This document shows, in pieces, positions 17,609 to 25,457 of a stretch of DNA of 53,199 bases. Position 1 is the first letter of the stretch. Every line of letters begins with the position of its first letter. The notes below the pieces were generated by a model. That model was not told the origin of the DNA. It worked only from the letters and a program-made list of their open reading frames with translations, and did no database searches. A program made the position numbers and the translations under genes. The stretch is from an uncultured Bacteroidales bacterium (GTDB lineage Bacteria; Bacteroidota; Bacteroidia; Bacteroidales; Paludibacteraceae): contig ONEG01000013.1 in the NCBI GenBank assembly GCA_900316845.1, forward strand, positions 680 through 53,878, given 5' to 3'.

Positions 17609-18424
17609 TGGGTTAAAGATATTCATGCCAAAGGCAGACGTGAAAGCGTCTGCTTTTTTCAGGTTCTCGGCGGTGTCGAGTTGTACGCCTTGCGCCTTGG
17701 GCGACATCAACAGGATGCGATCCGAGAGGGCGAGTGCGAGGTCGAGTTCGTGGGTAGAGATGAGGATGGTCTTGCCCTGCTCATGCGCCAACTGCCTAAG
17801 CAGCCGCAGCACTAAGATGCGGTGCGGCAAGTCCAGATGCGCCGTGGGTTCATCCAGAAGGATGATCGGCGTCTGTTGCGCAAGGGCTTTGGCAATCAGT
17901 ATGCGCTGTTTCTCTCCATCGGAGTGGGCGTTGAAAAAAGACCGCCCTACGGACTGACAGACGCCAAGTGGGCGACCGCTCTCTGCTGACAGACCGGCTT
18001 CGCCTGACAGACCAAAGCCTACCTGCTCTAAAGCTTGCGAGATGATCGCTTCGTCTTCGTCGGTCAGGCCGCCGAGAAAAGAGGTGTATGGGTACCGTCC
18101 CATCGCTACGACGTCGTGCACGGTGGTGTTCTCCAACGACAGCCGCTCCGTCAACACCAAAGCGATGGCTTTCTGACTTTCGACTTTCGACTTTCGACTT
18201 TCGACTTTCGACTCTCCCGCCAGAGCAGGTTGCAGGCCGGCGAGGGTGCGTAGCAAAGTCGATTTGCCGCAGCCGTTAGGACCGAGCATACACACCATCT
18301 CGCCCTCATAGAGCGAGAAAGAGAGGTCGTGCTGAACAACCGCCTCTCCGAATGGCTGGCTTGCTCCGGTTCTAAACCGGTAACCTATCGTTAACTTATT
18401 CGTAGAAATAGAGACGTTGGACAC
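17600..18424 (-). CDS. ABC transporter ATPase, iron-siderophore/haem/B12 type
   Basis: 274 residues. Walker A GPNGCGKST (48-56), degenerate signature HSDGEKQ (167-173), Walker B IILLDEPT (187-194), H-loop His225. The segment VHDVVAMGRYPYT is typical of FecE/HmuV/BtuD importers. No permease or binding protein gene is adjacent. Two repeat insertions lie in frame: SKVESRKSKVES (72-83) between Walker A and the Q-loop, and about 20 residues around GLSAESGRPLGVCQSVGRS just before the signature. Its first 29 nt overlap the end of murF-alr. Confidence 0.88.
   Translation of the reverse strand: MSNVSISTNKLTIGYRFRTGASQPFGEAVVQHDLSFSLYEGEMVCMLGPNGCGKSTLLRTLAGLQPALAGESKVESRKSKVESQKAIALVLTERLSLENTTVHDVVAMGRYPYTSFLGGLTDEDEAIISQALEQVGFGLSGEAGLSAESGRPLGVCQSVGRSFFNAHSDGEKQRILIAKALAQQTPIILLDEPTAHLDLPHRILVLRLLRQLAHEQGKTILISTHELDLALALSDRILLMSPKAQGVQLDTAENLKKADAFTSAFGMNIFNPLG
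17950..18013 (-). repeat. GGTCTGTCAG-core repeat in the ABC ATPase gene
   Basis: CTGACAGAC(C) occurs at about 17954, 17986 and 18004. It encodes a roughly 20-residue insert just upstream of the signature motif; other members of this ATPase family have no such insert. Confidence 0.7.
18175..18216 (-). repeat. Heptamer tract (GACTTTC x5 plus one variant) in the ABC ATPase gene
   Basis: Five perfect 7-nt units and a sixth, GACTCTC. On the coding strand it reads GAAAGTC and encodes ESRKSKV repeats. The unit has no stop codon in any of the six frames. Confidence 0.95.
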
Positions 18425-20249
18425 GGCGGGAGACGGATGTTAGTATTTCGTAAGTGATGGTACCGAGTTTGTCGGCTAACTCTTCCAAGGGCAGGTGTTC
18501 GCCGAAGACCTCGACGAGGTCGCCAGGCCGTGCGTCCGCACCGGTGACGTCAACCATGGCTTGGTCCATGCAGACGTTTCCTACCACCGGGCACCGCTTG
18601 CCGCGCACCCACACTTCGCCGCCGTAGTTAGAGAACCGGCGGTCAAAACCATCGGCGTACCCGATCGGGATGACAGCTATCGTGCGGTCTTCATCCAGCT
18701 TCGTATGCCTGCCGTAACCGATGGTCTCACCGGCTTTAACGGTCTTGACGGAGAGGATGGTGGTCTCGAGCGTGCATACGTTCCGCAACTTGGCGCCCGC
18801 GAAAGAGAAGCCGTAGAGACCTATACCGAGCCGGCACATGTCGAACTGATAGTCGCTGAACCGCTCTATACCGGCGGAGTTCAGAATATGTTTTAAGACC
18901 GGCTGCGCCTGACAGAGCACAGACCGCTCTGCTGACAGACCGGATTTGAGGGTCTCTGCACAATCATCGAAATAACGGATCTGCGAGAGGGTGAAGTCGT
19001 CAAACTGCGGTTCGTCGCTTCCCGCCAGATGGGAGAAGACGGACGCTACGCGGACGGCTTTCTGGTGCGTCAGACGGTCGATGAGCCACGGCAGGTCTTC
19101 CTTGTAGAAGCCCAAGCGGTGCATGCCGGAGTCGATCTTGATATGTATCGGGTAGTGCTCCAATCCTTTCGCTTCGACGGCTGCGATCACGGTCTTGAGC
19201 GACTGATGGGAATAGACGTTCGGTTCGAGGTTGTTCTCGAGGATCAGGTCCATCGCCGCCACCTCCGGATCCATGATGATGATCGGTAGCGTGATACCTG
19301 CGCGGCGCAGTTCCACTCCTTCGTCCGCTACGGCTACCGCCAGGTAATCAACGAGCCCGGAAGCCTGCAGCGCTTTGGAGACCTCCACACTGCCGGCACC
19401 GTAAGCAAAAGCCTTGACCATGCAGGTCAGTTTGGTGGTGGGTTTCAGTTTGGAGCGGAAATAGCGGACGTTATCCACGAGGGCGGAGAGGTTCACTTTG
19501 AGCACCGTCTCGTGCGTCTGATGGAGGATGCGGGTGTTGATGGTCTCTTCGTCGTACCCCAGCGCCCGCATCACTGCAGCACACGTGCGGACGTTCTGGT
19601 GCGTCGGGTCCTCTATCACTTTCTGAGAGTGAACGAAGAGTTTCATCTTCTCTGCGCGTTTCTGCTCGAGCGAAGCGAAGTTCTCGTCGTGCTCGTGGCC
19701 GATATAGGTGATCACGCCTATCGTCGGACGGATGATGCGTTCGAGTTTCTCCATCTCCCCCGGCTGCGAGATACCCGCTTCGAAGATCGCCAAAACAGGT
19801 CTTTCGACTTTCGACTTTCGACTTTCGACTCCTTCCAGCTGCCACACACTCAGCGGCACGCCGATCTGCGAATTATAGGACTTAGGCGAACGGATGACGG
19901 TGTAGTCGTCTTTGAGCAGCTGGTAGAGCCACTCTTTGACAACGGTCTTGCCGTTGGAACCGGTGATGCCGATAACCGTACCGTGGAACTGCTCGCGGAC
20001 GTGTGCCGCCAGCGCTTGCAACGCCGCTACGGCGTCGCCCTGCACGAACGCCTGTACGCCTTTCTCACGAAGTTCGGGGATGTATCTCGCCCCGTCGTTC
20101 GTCGCTGTACGGATGGCGAAGAAGAGGGTCTTCCCGGGTTCGGCACCTAACTGACGGCTGTCCGTCAACAGATGGCGGATCTCCAGTTCGTCATCTCCGG
20201 AGACCTCCGCCAGCGAGCCTATGGCTTGTCTTATTTCTTTGAGTTTCAT
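18396..20249 (-). CDS. MurF-alanine racemase fusion with shortened MurF half
   Basis: 617 residues. The Alr half (about 247-617) looks complete: PLP lysine K279 (MVKAFAYG), IGYGR and GNVCMDQ are all present. The MurF half has the N-terminal domain, the P-loop GSNGKT (97-102), SYNSQIGVPLS and FEAGISQPGEM, but jumps from EKMKLFVHSQKVIE to a short helix (CAAVMRALGYD) and straight into Alr. From memory, Bacteroidota MurF-Alr proteins are about 800-840 residues, so most of the late central domain and the whole C-terminal ligase domain seem to be missing. A heptamer insert (SRKSKVE) is at about 143-149. Racemase function is likely; MurF ligase function is doubtful. Confidence 0.85.
   Translation of the reverse strand: MKLKEIRQAIGSLAEVSGDDELEIRHLLTDSRQLGAEPGKTLFFAIRTATNDGARYIPELREKGVQAFVQGDAVAALQALAAHVREQFHGTVIGITGSNGKTVVKEWLYQLLKDDYTVIRSPKSYNSQIGVPLSVWQLEGVESRKSKVERPVLAIFEAGISQPGEMEKLERIIRPTIGVITYIGHEHDENFASLEQKRAEKMKLFVHSQKVIEDPTHQNVRTCAAVMRALGYDEETINTRILHQTHETVLKVNLSALVDNVRYFRSKLKPTTKLTCMVKAFAYGAGSVEVSKALQASGLVDYLAVAVADEGVELRRAGITLPIIIMDPEVAAMDLILENNLEPNVYSHQSLKTVIAAVEAKGLEHYPIHIKIDSGMHRLGFYKEDLPWLIDRLTHQKAVRVASVFSHLAGSDEPQFDDFTLSQIRYFDDCAETLKSGLSAERSVLCQAQPVLKHILNSAGIERFSDYQFDMCRLGIGLYGFSFAGAKLRNVCTLETTILSVKTVKAGETIGYGRHTKLDEDRTIAVIPIGYADGFDRRFSNYGGEVWVRGKRCPVVGNVCMDQAMVDVTGADARPGDLVEVFGEHLPLEELADKLGTITYEILTSVSRRVQRLYFYE
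18905..18943 (-). repeat. GGTCTGTCAG-core repeat in the alr domain
   Basis: Two CTGACAG copies (18909 and 18932) encode SGLSAERSVLCQAQ between LKS and PVLKHILNSAG in the racemase domain, a place where an insertion would be tolerated. Confidence 0.65.
19799..19830 (-). repeat. Heptamer tract (GACTTTC, about 4 copies) in the murF domain
   Basis: Units at 19799 (GTCTTTC variant), 19806, 19813 and 19820, then a degenerate unit. It is the same heptamer as in the ABC ATPase and GH97 genes and encodes VESRKSKVE. Confidence 0.9.
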
Positions 20250-20271
20250 CTTCTAAAAACCTTTGCGACCG

Positions 20272-20302
20272 CAAAGGTACTGCTTTTTTTTGAGATATGC
20301 AA
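20272..20302 (-). promoter_or_regulatory. Promoter of murF-alr
   Basis: On the minus strand: TTGC (20302-20299), 19 nt, TACCTTTG (20279-20272), 22 nt before the start codon at 20249. Confidence 0.8.
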
Positions 20303-20330
20303 GTTTTCCGGCTTTTTTACGCAGAAAAAT

Positions 20331-20361
20331 TTGTGTATTCCAAAAAAATGTACTACCTTTG
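20331..20361 (+). promoter_or_regulatory. Promoter of the GH71/99-like gene
   Basis: TTGT at 20331-20334, 19 nt, TACCTTTG at 20354-20361. It is divergent from the murF-alr promoter; the start codon is 47 nt further on. Confidence 0.8.
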
Positions 20362-20408
20362 CACCCGGTTAGGACTCACGCCATTGAACACATACAAATA
20401 ATACCATT

Positions 20409-22826
20409 ATGAGTAAACTTTTCCGCTTATTCACGCTTATGCTCCTTATGGATTGCGCGCTATGCAGCGTGCACGGAGCTGTTCCGGCTACGCCCTTAGC
20501 GTATTACACGCCCTCCGAGGCGCAGTACATGACCCGCAGCGGTAACGGCGACCCGAATGACGAGCCGTACACGGTCATCGTGACCGAATCCGGACGCGAG
20601 TGCGTCTTTGTGCCGTCCGGCAAGTACCTGTATTTCCGCATCGACAAGACGGTTGTGCCATCCTCCATGGCGACGTTGGTCTTCAAAGTCACGTACCTCG
20701 ACCGCGGCACGGGTGAGTTACGGATGCAGTATAACGCCACCAACAACCGCAACTACGAGTCCTGCGTCGCGGGTAAAACGGGTTCGGAGCAGTGGATCAC
20801 CGTCACGATGGCGGTCACCGACGCTTCGTTACGCAACGCGCAGAACCACGGAGATATACGTTTCAACGAAGGCAATTATATTGCCCGGGTGGAGATCTAT
20901 CACGGTACGTTGGACCCGCAGTCCGAGCCGCTCTGTCCGCATGCGGGAGGAAGTGCCTACTCGGAGTTCATCGGCAAGTCCGTCGCGGGTTATCAGGCTT
21001 GGTTCCGCGTCGCAGGCAGGTATGAGTTCTGGCACCACTGGGGCAACGACGCGGTGGCGGCGGACGGCACGCGATGGCCAAGACCCGAGAACCATACCTT
21101 CGAGATCTACCCGGATGTCTCTTTCTACGACGATGCCGACCTTGCCCAGACGGGTTTTGCGGCGCTCGGTAACGGAGAACCGGCAAGGCTCTATAACGGC
21201 GCTTCGCCGGCAGTCATCGCCCGGCATTTCGGTCTCATGCAGCAGCACGGTATCGACGGTGTGGCGGTGCAGCGGTTCATCGGTCCGGAGATGCGCACCA
21301 TCGCCCATAACCCCGCGGCGACACTCGTCTCTATCCGTCAGCAAGCGGAAGCGAACAACCGCCTCTTCTATATCTGCTACGACATTACTTCCAACGGTCT
21401 GGAGTCCGTCTGGGCGGATCTGATCCGGTTCGACTGGGTGTATAACATCGAGCAGAACTACGCCCTCACGCAGTCTCCGGCGTATGCGACGGTCAACGGC
21501 AAGCCGGTGGTGCAAATCTGGGGAACGGGCTTCACGGACAACCACCCCGGTACGGCGGCAGAGACCATCGCTCTCATCGATTGGCTCAAGAGCCGCGGGT
21601 GCTACGTCATCGGCGGCGTGCCGACCTACTGGCGTGAGAACCGCAATGACGCGAAAGGTCCGTCGCAGCCTAACCCCGCCAACCAAGAGAGTTTTGAGGA
21701 GGTCTATAAGCATTATAACATGCTCTCGCCGTGGCTCGTAGGACGGTTCAGCAACCTGCAGGAGGCGCAGTATTTCTTCAACCTGCAGGCGCAGGACAAG
21801 ACCTATTGCGACGCGCTCCACATCGACTATATGCCTACCCTCTTCCCGGGTTTCGGTTGGGCTACATGGAACACCGGCGTACCGAACCAGGCACCGCGGC
21901 AGGCAGGTACGTTCCTCTGGGCGCAGGCGAAGAACATCCGCGAGGTGGGGTGTACGAATATGTATTTCTCGATGTTCGACGAGTATGACGAGGGAACGGC
22001 ATTGCTCTCGGCGGCAACCGACTACACGATGCTGCCCACCGACGCCTATTTCCTCACCACCTCGGCGGACGGCAGATGGCTCTCTTCGGATTTCTACCTG
22101 CGCCTCGCGGGCGACGCGGCGCGTATGTTAAAAGGAGTCAGGGACACCGCCCTCACTACGCCTCACAGCCTCGGCCCGGTGTTCTACCGCAACAGCTTCG
22201 AGAGCCGCACGACGCCGTATAACTACGTCAATCACGTCCCGCAGAACACCGGCACTTTTCCCATCGACCCGTGTCTCTATCAGCCGCAGGAGATCCTCCG
22301 CAGCGGCGTCACGGATGCCCGATGCGCGATCGTCAAGTCCTCTGCCCGTACGGGCGATTATGCGCTCTCGGTGAGCGGTACTGCCGCAGGGAACGCCGTC
22401 TATCAGTACCGTTTTGCCAAGACGGCTATCGAGGTCACGGCACCGATGCGTCTGACGGCTTACCGGGCGGCAAGCGGTATCGGGAGTGCCGTTCAGATCA
22501 TGCTCACCCTGCGTTCCGGACAGACGATCACCACGGCGGTCGATTCCATAGACGGCTCGTTCGAACGGCTCGTGGCGTATATCCCGCAGTCGTTGGCAGG
22601 CGATGTTATCGACGGTCTCTCGGTCTGGATTAGTACGCCGGAGGCAGGGGCTTTCTCCGCCATCATCGACGATCTCCTTATAGAGGAATACGCGCAGCAG
22701 GACACCGGCATCGACCCGCTCCCCCTTCAGGAGACTGCGGGGGCGTATAAGTTCCTCCGCAACGGTCAGTTGTTCATCGTTCGTGACGGCAATATAATTA
22801 ACGTACTGGGTCAACCGGTGAAATAA
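20409..22826 (+). CDS. Secreted GH71/99-like glycosidase with C-terminal sorting tag
   Basis: 805 residues. A signal peptide (to about 24) is followed by a beta-rich region (25-180, carbohydrate-binding-like), then a TIM-barrel-type domain (about 195-590) with GYQAWFRVAG, HHWGND, FGLMQQHGIDGVAVQRF and FSMFDEYDEGTA, resembling the glycoside hydrolase 71/99-like group that acts on alpha-linked glucans, mannans or xylosides. A beta-sandwich follows (about 630-780). The C-terminus KFLRNGQLFIVRDGNIINV is the tag shared with six other proteins here. The exact substrate is open; given the GH87 gene at 49-51 kb an alpha-glucan is possible. It is transcribed alone and ends in a hairpin terminator. Confidence 0.75.
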   Translation: MSKLFRLFTLMLLMDCALCSVHGAVPATPLAYYTPSEAQYMTRSGNGDPNDEPYTVIVTESGRECVFVPSGKYLYFRIDKTVVPSSMATLVFKVTYLDRGTGELRMQYNATNNRNYESCVAGKTGSEQWITVTMAVTDASLRNAQNHGDIRFNEGNYIARVEIYHGTLDPQSEPLCPHAGGSAYSEFIGKSVAGYQAWFRVAGRYEFWHHWGNDAVAADGTRWPRPENHTFEIYPDVSFYDDADLAQTGFAALGNGEPARLYNGASPAVIARHFGLMQQHGIDGVAVQRFIGPEMRTIAHNPAATLVSIRQQAEANNRLFYICYDITSNGLESVWADLIRFDWVYNIEQNYALTQSPAYATVNGKPVVQIWGTGFTDNHPGTAAETIALIDWLKSRGCYVIGGVPTYWRENRNDAKGPSQPNPANQESFEEVYKHYNMLSPWLVGRFSNLQEAQYFFNLQAQDKTYCDALHIDYMPTLFPGFGWATWNTGVPNQAPRQAGTFLWAQAKNIREVGCTNMYFSMFDEYDEGTALLSAATDYTMLPTDAYFLTTSADGRWLSSDFYLRLAGDAARMLKGVRDTALTTPHSLGPVFYRNSFESRTTPYNYVNHVPQNTGTFPIDPCLYQPQEILRSGVTDARCAIVKSSARTGDYALSVSGTAAGNAVYQYRFAKTAIEVTAPMRLTAYRAASGIGSAVQIMLTLRSGQTITTAVDSIDGSFERLVAYIPQSLAGDVIDGLSVWISTPEAGAFSAIIDDLLIEEYAQQDTGIDPLPLQETAGAYKFLRNGQLFIVRDGNIINVLGQPVK

Positions 22827-22837
22827 CCCCCAAACCC

Positions 22838-22869
22838 AAAACAGCGACCCCGCAAGGCCGCTGTTTTGT
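22838..22869. terminator. Bidirectional hairpin terminator
   Basis: AAAACAGCG (22838-22846) pairs perfectly with CGCTGTTTT (22859-22867). The T-rich arms face both ways, so it can serve the GH71/99-like gene and the convergent small gene whose stop is at 22870. Confidence 0.75.
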
Positions 22870-23259
22870 TTAGCTGTGCTGCTGATCCCACTCTTGACCG
22901 CAGACGCGCCAGTACCACTTGAGCATGGTCTTGCAGCCGTTCGGCTCGTTCTTCTGAGCGATGAAGGTCTGCTGGTCAGTCGTGATCTTCGACAGGTCGT
23001 GACTGCGCTCAGCGACCATCGCCCGGACACCGATAAAGCGGTTGCGGATCTGGTGCTCACGCTGCGTCAGCGGAGTCGTGCGTTTGTACGCATCGGCCTC
23101 CTTGACGTAGATGCGCTGGCACTCCGGGTTGGTGGTCGCTGCCGTTCGGTGCGTCATGATGACGTAGTTGCCGTGTTTGTGACCGTCTTGTTTCTTGGGT
23201 TTCTTCAGGGCGCCCTGGATGTACTCGATTCCACCGGCGCCGACAGTTGCTCTTGCCAT
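22870..23259 (-). CDS. Unrecognised 129-residue protein, paralogue of the left-edge gene
   Basis: Full-length member of the family whose 3' end opens the window. It starts MARATVGAGGIEYIQGALKK, has a Lys/Gly/His-rich N-terminus (KKPKKQDGHKHGNY), a threonine-rich centre and a conserved C-terminal half (SHDLSKITTDQQTFIAQKN, KWYWRVCGQEWDQ). There is no signal peptide or membrane segment. The context of small unknown genes and an HNH endonuclease suggests mobile-element cargo, but I cannot assign a function. The last 55 codons are almost identical to those at 1-165. Confidence 0.75.
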   Translation of the reverse strand: MARATVGAGGIEYIQGALKKPKKQDGHKHGNYVIMTHRTAATTNPECQRIYVKEADAYKRTTPLTQREHQIRNRFIGVRAMVAERSHDLSKITTDQQTFIAQKNEPNGCKTMLKWYWRVCGQEWDQQHS

Positions 23260-23303
23260 AATTGAAAGATTTGGTTTTGATGGTTAATAAATTTTTTTAG
23301 GTA

Positions 23304-23699
23304 ATCGAAAATGCGGCGGTTTCGGCGCTTGATGCGCCTTTACGTGACTCCGGTTCGTCTGCCCGACAAGCAAGCTTCTCGTTCAGCCGCTCCGTAGCCC
23401 CGCTATGCCCGGCACTCGATAGTGCCGTACTACCGCCTTCCAAAAATGCGCTAACGCTTACAAAAATTAAGAAAATCTATTCAGCGTGTAGCATTATCAC
23501 TACGCTCCGCATGGTTATTTTCTTTATTTTTGTAAGGGCTGTAAGCCCGTATTTTTGTAAGCAGTCATTGTTGAGCCCTATTAAGGGTCTCAACGGCGGA
23601 TTTGGTAGTTAGGGGGCGCTGGGAGCTCGCTCACGAGCGCGCCCTAATTAGCAAGTACGCTCAAGGCCGCGTAGGCCAAAATGACTGCGCATTTTCGAT
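23304..23699. repeat. 396-bp element bounded by 12-bp perfect inverted repeats
   Basis: ATCGAAAATGCG at 23304-23315 and its exact complement CGCATTTTCGAT at 23688-23699. With one extra A the match extends outward (GTAATCG against GTAAATCG). The interior consists almost entirely of nested hairpins. A MITE-like element, a large folded RNA, or a replication/integration site are all possible. Confidence 0.55.
23457..23536. repeat. 20-bp imperfect inverted repeat
   Basis: CTTACAAAAATTAAGAAAAT (23457-23476) and ATTTTCTTTATTTTTGTAAG (23517-23536) pair with only two mismatches. The 40-nt loop contains a smaller AGCG/CGCT hairpin. It is the longest stem in the non-coding element. Confidence 0.75.
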
Positions 23700-23707
23700 T
23701 TACAAAG

Positions 23708-23911
23708 TCAAAGGCCTTTCTTCGACGCATCGTACTGCTCGATGGTCTTGGTGACGATGGTGCAGGTGGTGTCGCCGCGTTGGTAATACTGACTCTGGGT
23801 GGTGATGGTACGAGTCACGTTGCAGGACGTGAGTCCCAGTGCGATCGCTGCACACGTCACGATGGCCGTCGCGAGAGTGACGATGATTTTGTAAATTTTT
23901 TGCTTGTTCAT
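23708..23911 (-). CDS. Small lipoprotein, smalltalk-like
   Basis: 67 residues: a charged start, one hydrophobic stretch (9-27) and a lipobox ending in Cys30 (LTSC), then a Thr/Gln/Tyr-rich tail. The N-terminal half resembles the tiny smalltalk proteins found in Bacteroides mobile or phage-derived loci; that is a resemblance from memory, not a search. It would sit in the inner or outer membrane. No partner can be named. Confidence 0.65.
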   Translation of the reverse strand: MNKQKIYKIIVTLATAIVTCAAIALGLTSCNVTRTITTQSQYYQRGDTTCTIVTKTIEQYDASKKGL

Positions 23912-24012
23912 ATTCGTAGTTTTTTTTAGGTGGCATTCACCAAGACTTCACTAAGACTTTTATAAGACTTTTGTAAGACTTTCAAAATCTGCTGCAAAGG
24001 TAATACGAAAAC

Positions 24013-24306
24013 CTACTTTGGTGTTCCTTCCGATGCGAAAAATTTTTCCAAAAAATAATATTTTCCTCTTTTTTTCGCTTCCCGATAGAACCAAACAAAG
24101 ATGTAATGTACTCGTTTGTGGCTTATTCCGTATTTCTGCGCCACCGCCTCTTGCGCCTCGTGTGCCGAAGCTCCGTTTGCCCGCGCTACAAAATAGTCAT
24201 CCACCACCGCCTGATTCCTCACCTCTGTCTGATGCCGCCTCTCTGACATCCGAAACGCATTCGGATCCCGGACGAGGTACGGCACGTCATATAAAGGATA
24301 GTCCAT
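24013..24306 (-). CDS. Unknown 97-residue protein with a possible helix-turn-helix
   Basis: Residues about 45-70 (SAHEAQEAVAQKYGISHKRV) have the spacing of a helix-turn-helix as in resolvase or phage regulators, followed by an aromatic, basic tail. No signal peptide. The upstream gene ends 8 nt before this start, so the two are probably co-transcribed. Function unknown. Confidence 0.6.
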   Translation of the reverse strand: MDYPLYDVPYLVRDPNAFRMSERRHQTEVRNQAVVDDYFVARANGASAHEAQEAVAQKYGISHKRVHYIFVWFYREAKKRGKYYFLEKFFASEGTPK

Positions 24307-24314
24307 AACTAAAT

Positions 24315-24662
24315 TTAATTAAAAGGTCTTTTATCCGCCATCTCAAAAGCTTCTGTATCCAACTTTGAATACACCCCGTAATGGTCGCCATACTTGGCTA
24401 TAAACAGCTTCGTATCGTTCGGCAGGGACACATTCGCACCATTGTAATTGAAGGGCTTGGTCTGGCAATGAGAAAGGGCAAAATAAGGATTTTCATCTAT
24501 TGCAATCTTCTGCTCCCTCTGCCAAACGAAAGTGGCGTATATCTGCCGTTGTTTGGTCAAGGATAGTCCTTTCCAGAAGCGTTCGCACGCATCGCGCCGG
24601 TTGGCATATTGCTCCGATGGCGCAAGAAACGCCCAAATAACCTCAAACGTGTTTGTAGTCAT
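24315..24662 (-). CDS. Unknown 115-residue protein
   Basis: A soluble, aromatic-rich protein (starts MTTNTFEVIWAFLAPSEQYA; ANRRDACERFWKGLSLTKQR in the first half). I see no known motif. It lies directly upstream of the possible helix-turn-helix gene and downstream of a repeat-rich non-coding stretch. Confidence 0.6.
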   Translation of the reverse strand: MTTNTFEVIWAFLAPSEQYANRRDACERFWKGLSLTKQRQIYATFVWQREQKIAIDENPYFALSHCQTKPFNYNGANVSLPNDTKLFIAKYGDHYGVYSKLDTEAFEMADKRPFN

Positions 24663-24752
24663 AATCTTTTTTATTTATTTTTTCTTAATCCCTCCACCTA
24701 TACTATGAGGGTGTAAAGAAGGGGGGCTTTATTAATTTTCTTTGGTTACTTT

Positions 24753-24885
24753 CTTTTATCGGCTTTCTTTTTCAAAGCAAGCCTCTAACGATCTGCTTCG
24801 CCGTATGCTTTTATCGGCTTTCTTTTTCAAAGCAAGCCTCTAACGATCTGCTTCGCCGTATGCTTTTATCAGCTTTCTTTTTCGC
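24753..24885. repeat. 55-bp direct repeat, about 2.4 copies
   Basis: Units start at 24753, 24808 and 24863, each with CTTTTATCGGCTTTC (third copy CAGC). The first two are identical across the full 55 bp. Such short direct repeats upstream of small mobile-element genes can be iterons or protein-binding arrays. Confidence 0.85.
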
Positions 24886-25005
24886 CTTGTTCAGTAGGGT
24901 ACAGCTTGTATTTATTTGCTTGGATTTTTGCACAAAAAGATACAAGCTAAAACCTGAGAATAGTCTTCAAAATACAGCTGATTAGTTATCTACTTGTATT
25001 TATTT

Positions 25006-25039
25006 GCTTGTTCCTTTTTGTGCACCAAAAGGAACAAGC
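25006..25039. repeat. Perfect 13-bp inverted repeat
   Basis: GCTTGTTCCTTTT (25006-25018) and AAAAGGAACAAGC (25027-25039), loop of 8. A diverged relative (GCTTGTAT with ATACAAGC) lies about 100 bp upstream. It is just downstream of the leftward gene ending at 25069 and may terminate it, although there is no T-tract. Confidence 0.75.
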
Positions 25040-25068
25040 TATCCACATGGCTAAAGGGGCTCGCCACG

Positions 25069-25455
25069 TCAATCCACGCAGACTACCGTATAATCCACGC
25101 TATCCGGTGCGATATTCGGATGGAGTGCCGGGAAGTTATCGCGGAGTGTCTTGAGGACCTTTGTAATCGCCGCCGACTGGGCTTTGAGCACGGTCTGCTC
25201 GGCGGTCTTCTGCCGGAACGCCACACCCTCTGCCATCGTGTATTTCTGCGGCTTGCCGACAAAGTCGAAGGTCTCTGCGCGGCGGAGTTCAAAGTGATGA
25301 CCTTCCACGAGGAACTTGCCTTTGATCTCGCCCCGGGCGGCAAGGATAGCCACTGCCTCGTTGGCTGCCTCTGTGGAGATCGATTCAATACGTGCCTTGA
25401 TAGCTTTTTCTTGGTTGCGCAACTCGCGCAGTTCTAATAAATTGGAATAATTCAT
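25069..25455 (-). CDS. Unknown 128-residue protein with coiled-coil start
   Basis: The N-terminus (LLELRELRNQEKAIKARIES) is strongly heptadic, predicting a coiled coil, followed by a small beta-rich part (GKFLVEGHHFELRRAETFDF) and a second helix. No signal peptide. It begins 2 nt after the HNH gene stop, so the two form an operon. I do not recognise the family; phage tail-accessory or DNA-binding proteins can look like this. Confidence 0.6.
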   Translation of the reverse strand: MNYSNLLELRELRNQEKAIKARIESISTEAANEAVAILAARGEIKGKFLVEGHHFELRRAETFDFVGKPQKYTMAEGVAFRQKTAEQTVLKAQSAAITKVLKTLRDNFPALHPNIAPDSVDYTVVCVD

Positions 25456-25457
25456 AA

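Larger units (their letters stand above)
23260..23707. other. Structured non-coding region of about 450 bp
   Basis: No credible ORF. The stretch is packed with inverted repeats: terminal arms of 12 bp (23304-23315 and 23688-23699), a perfect GGCACT/AGTGCC hairpin (23411-23426), 20-bp arms around a 40-nt loop (23457-23476 with 23517-23536), GGGCT/AGCCC, and a TTAGGG-based stem near 23609-23649 enclosing GCTCG-CTCA-CGAGC. It could encode a structured RNA or be an origin or recombination site of a mobile element. Confidence 0.6.
24663..25068. other. Repeat-rich non-coding stretch
   Basis: About 400 bp, AT-rich, without a gene. It contains a 55-bp direct repeat (24753-24885), two related palindromic units that both begin with CTTGTATTTATTTGCTTG (near 24907 and 24993) and the 13-bp hairpin at 25006-25039. 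Confidence 0.6.

Noticed and set aside
20829..21821. A 330-codon minus-strand frame opposite the GH71/99-like gene
   Set aside because: Antisense shadow of a well-supported secreted enzyme; no independent start signal or promoter.
23304..23699. Integron attC-like site
   Set aside because: Large inverted arms are present, but I see no integrase core sites (GTTRRRY pairs) and no cassette array.
24753..24885. CRISPR array
   Set aside because: The copies are contiguous 55-bp direct repeats without spacers, and no cas gene is present.
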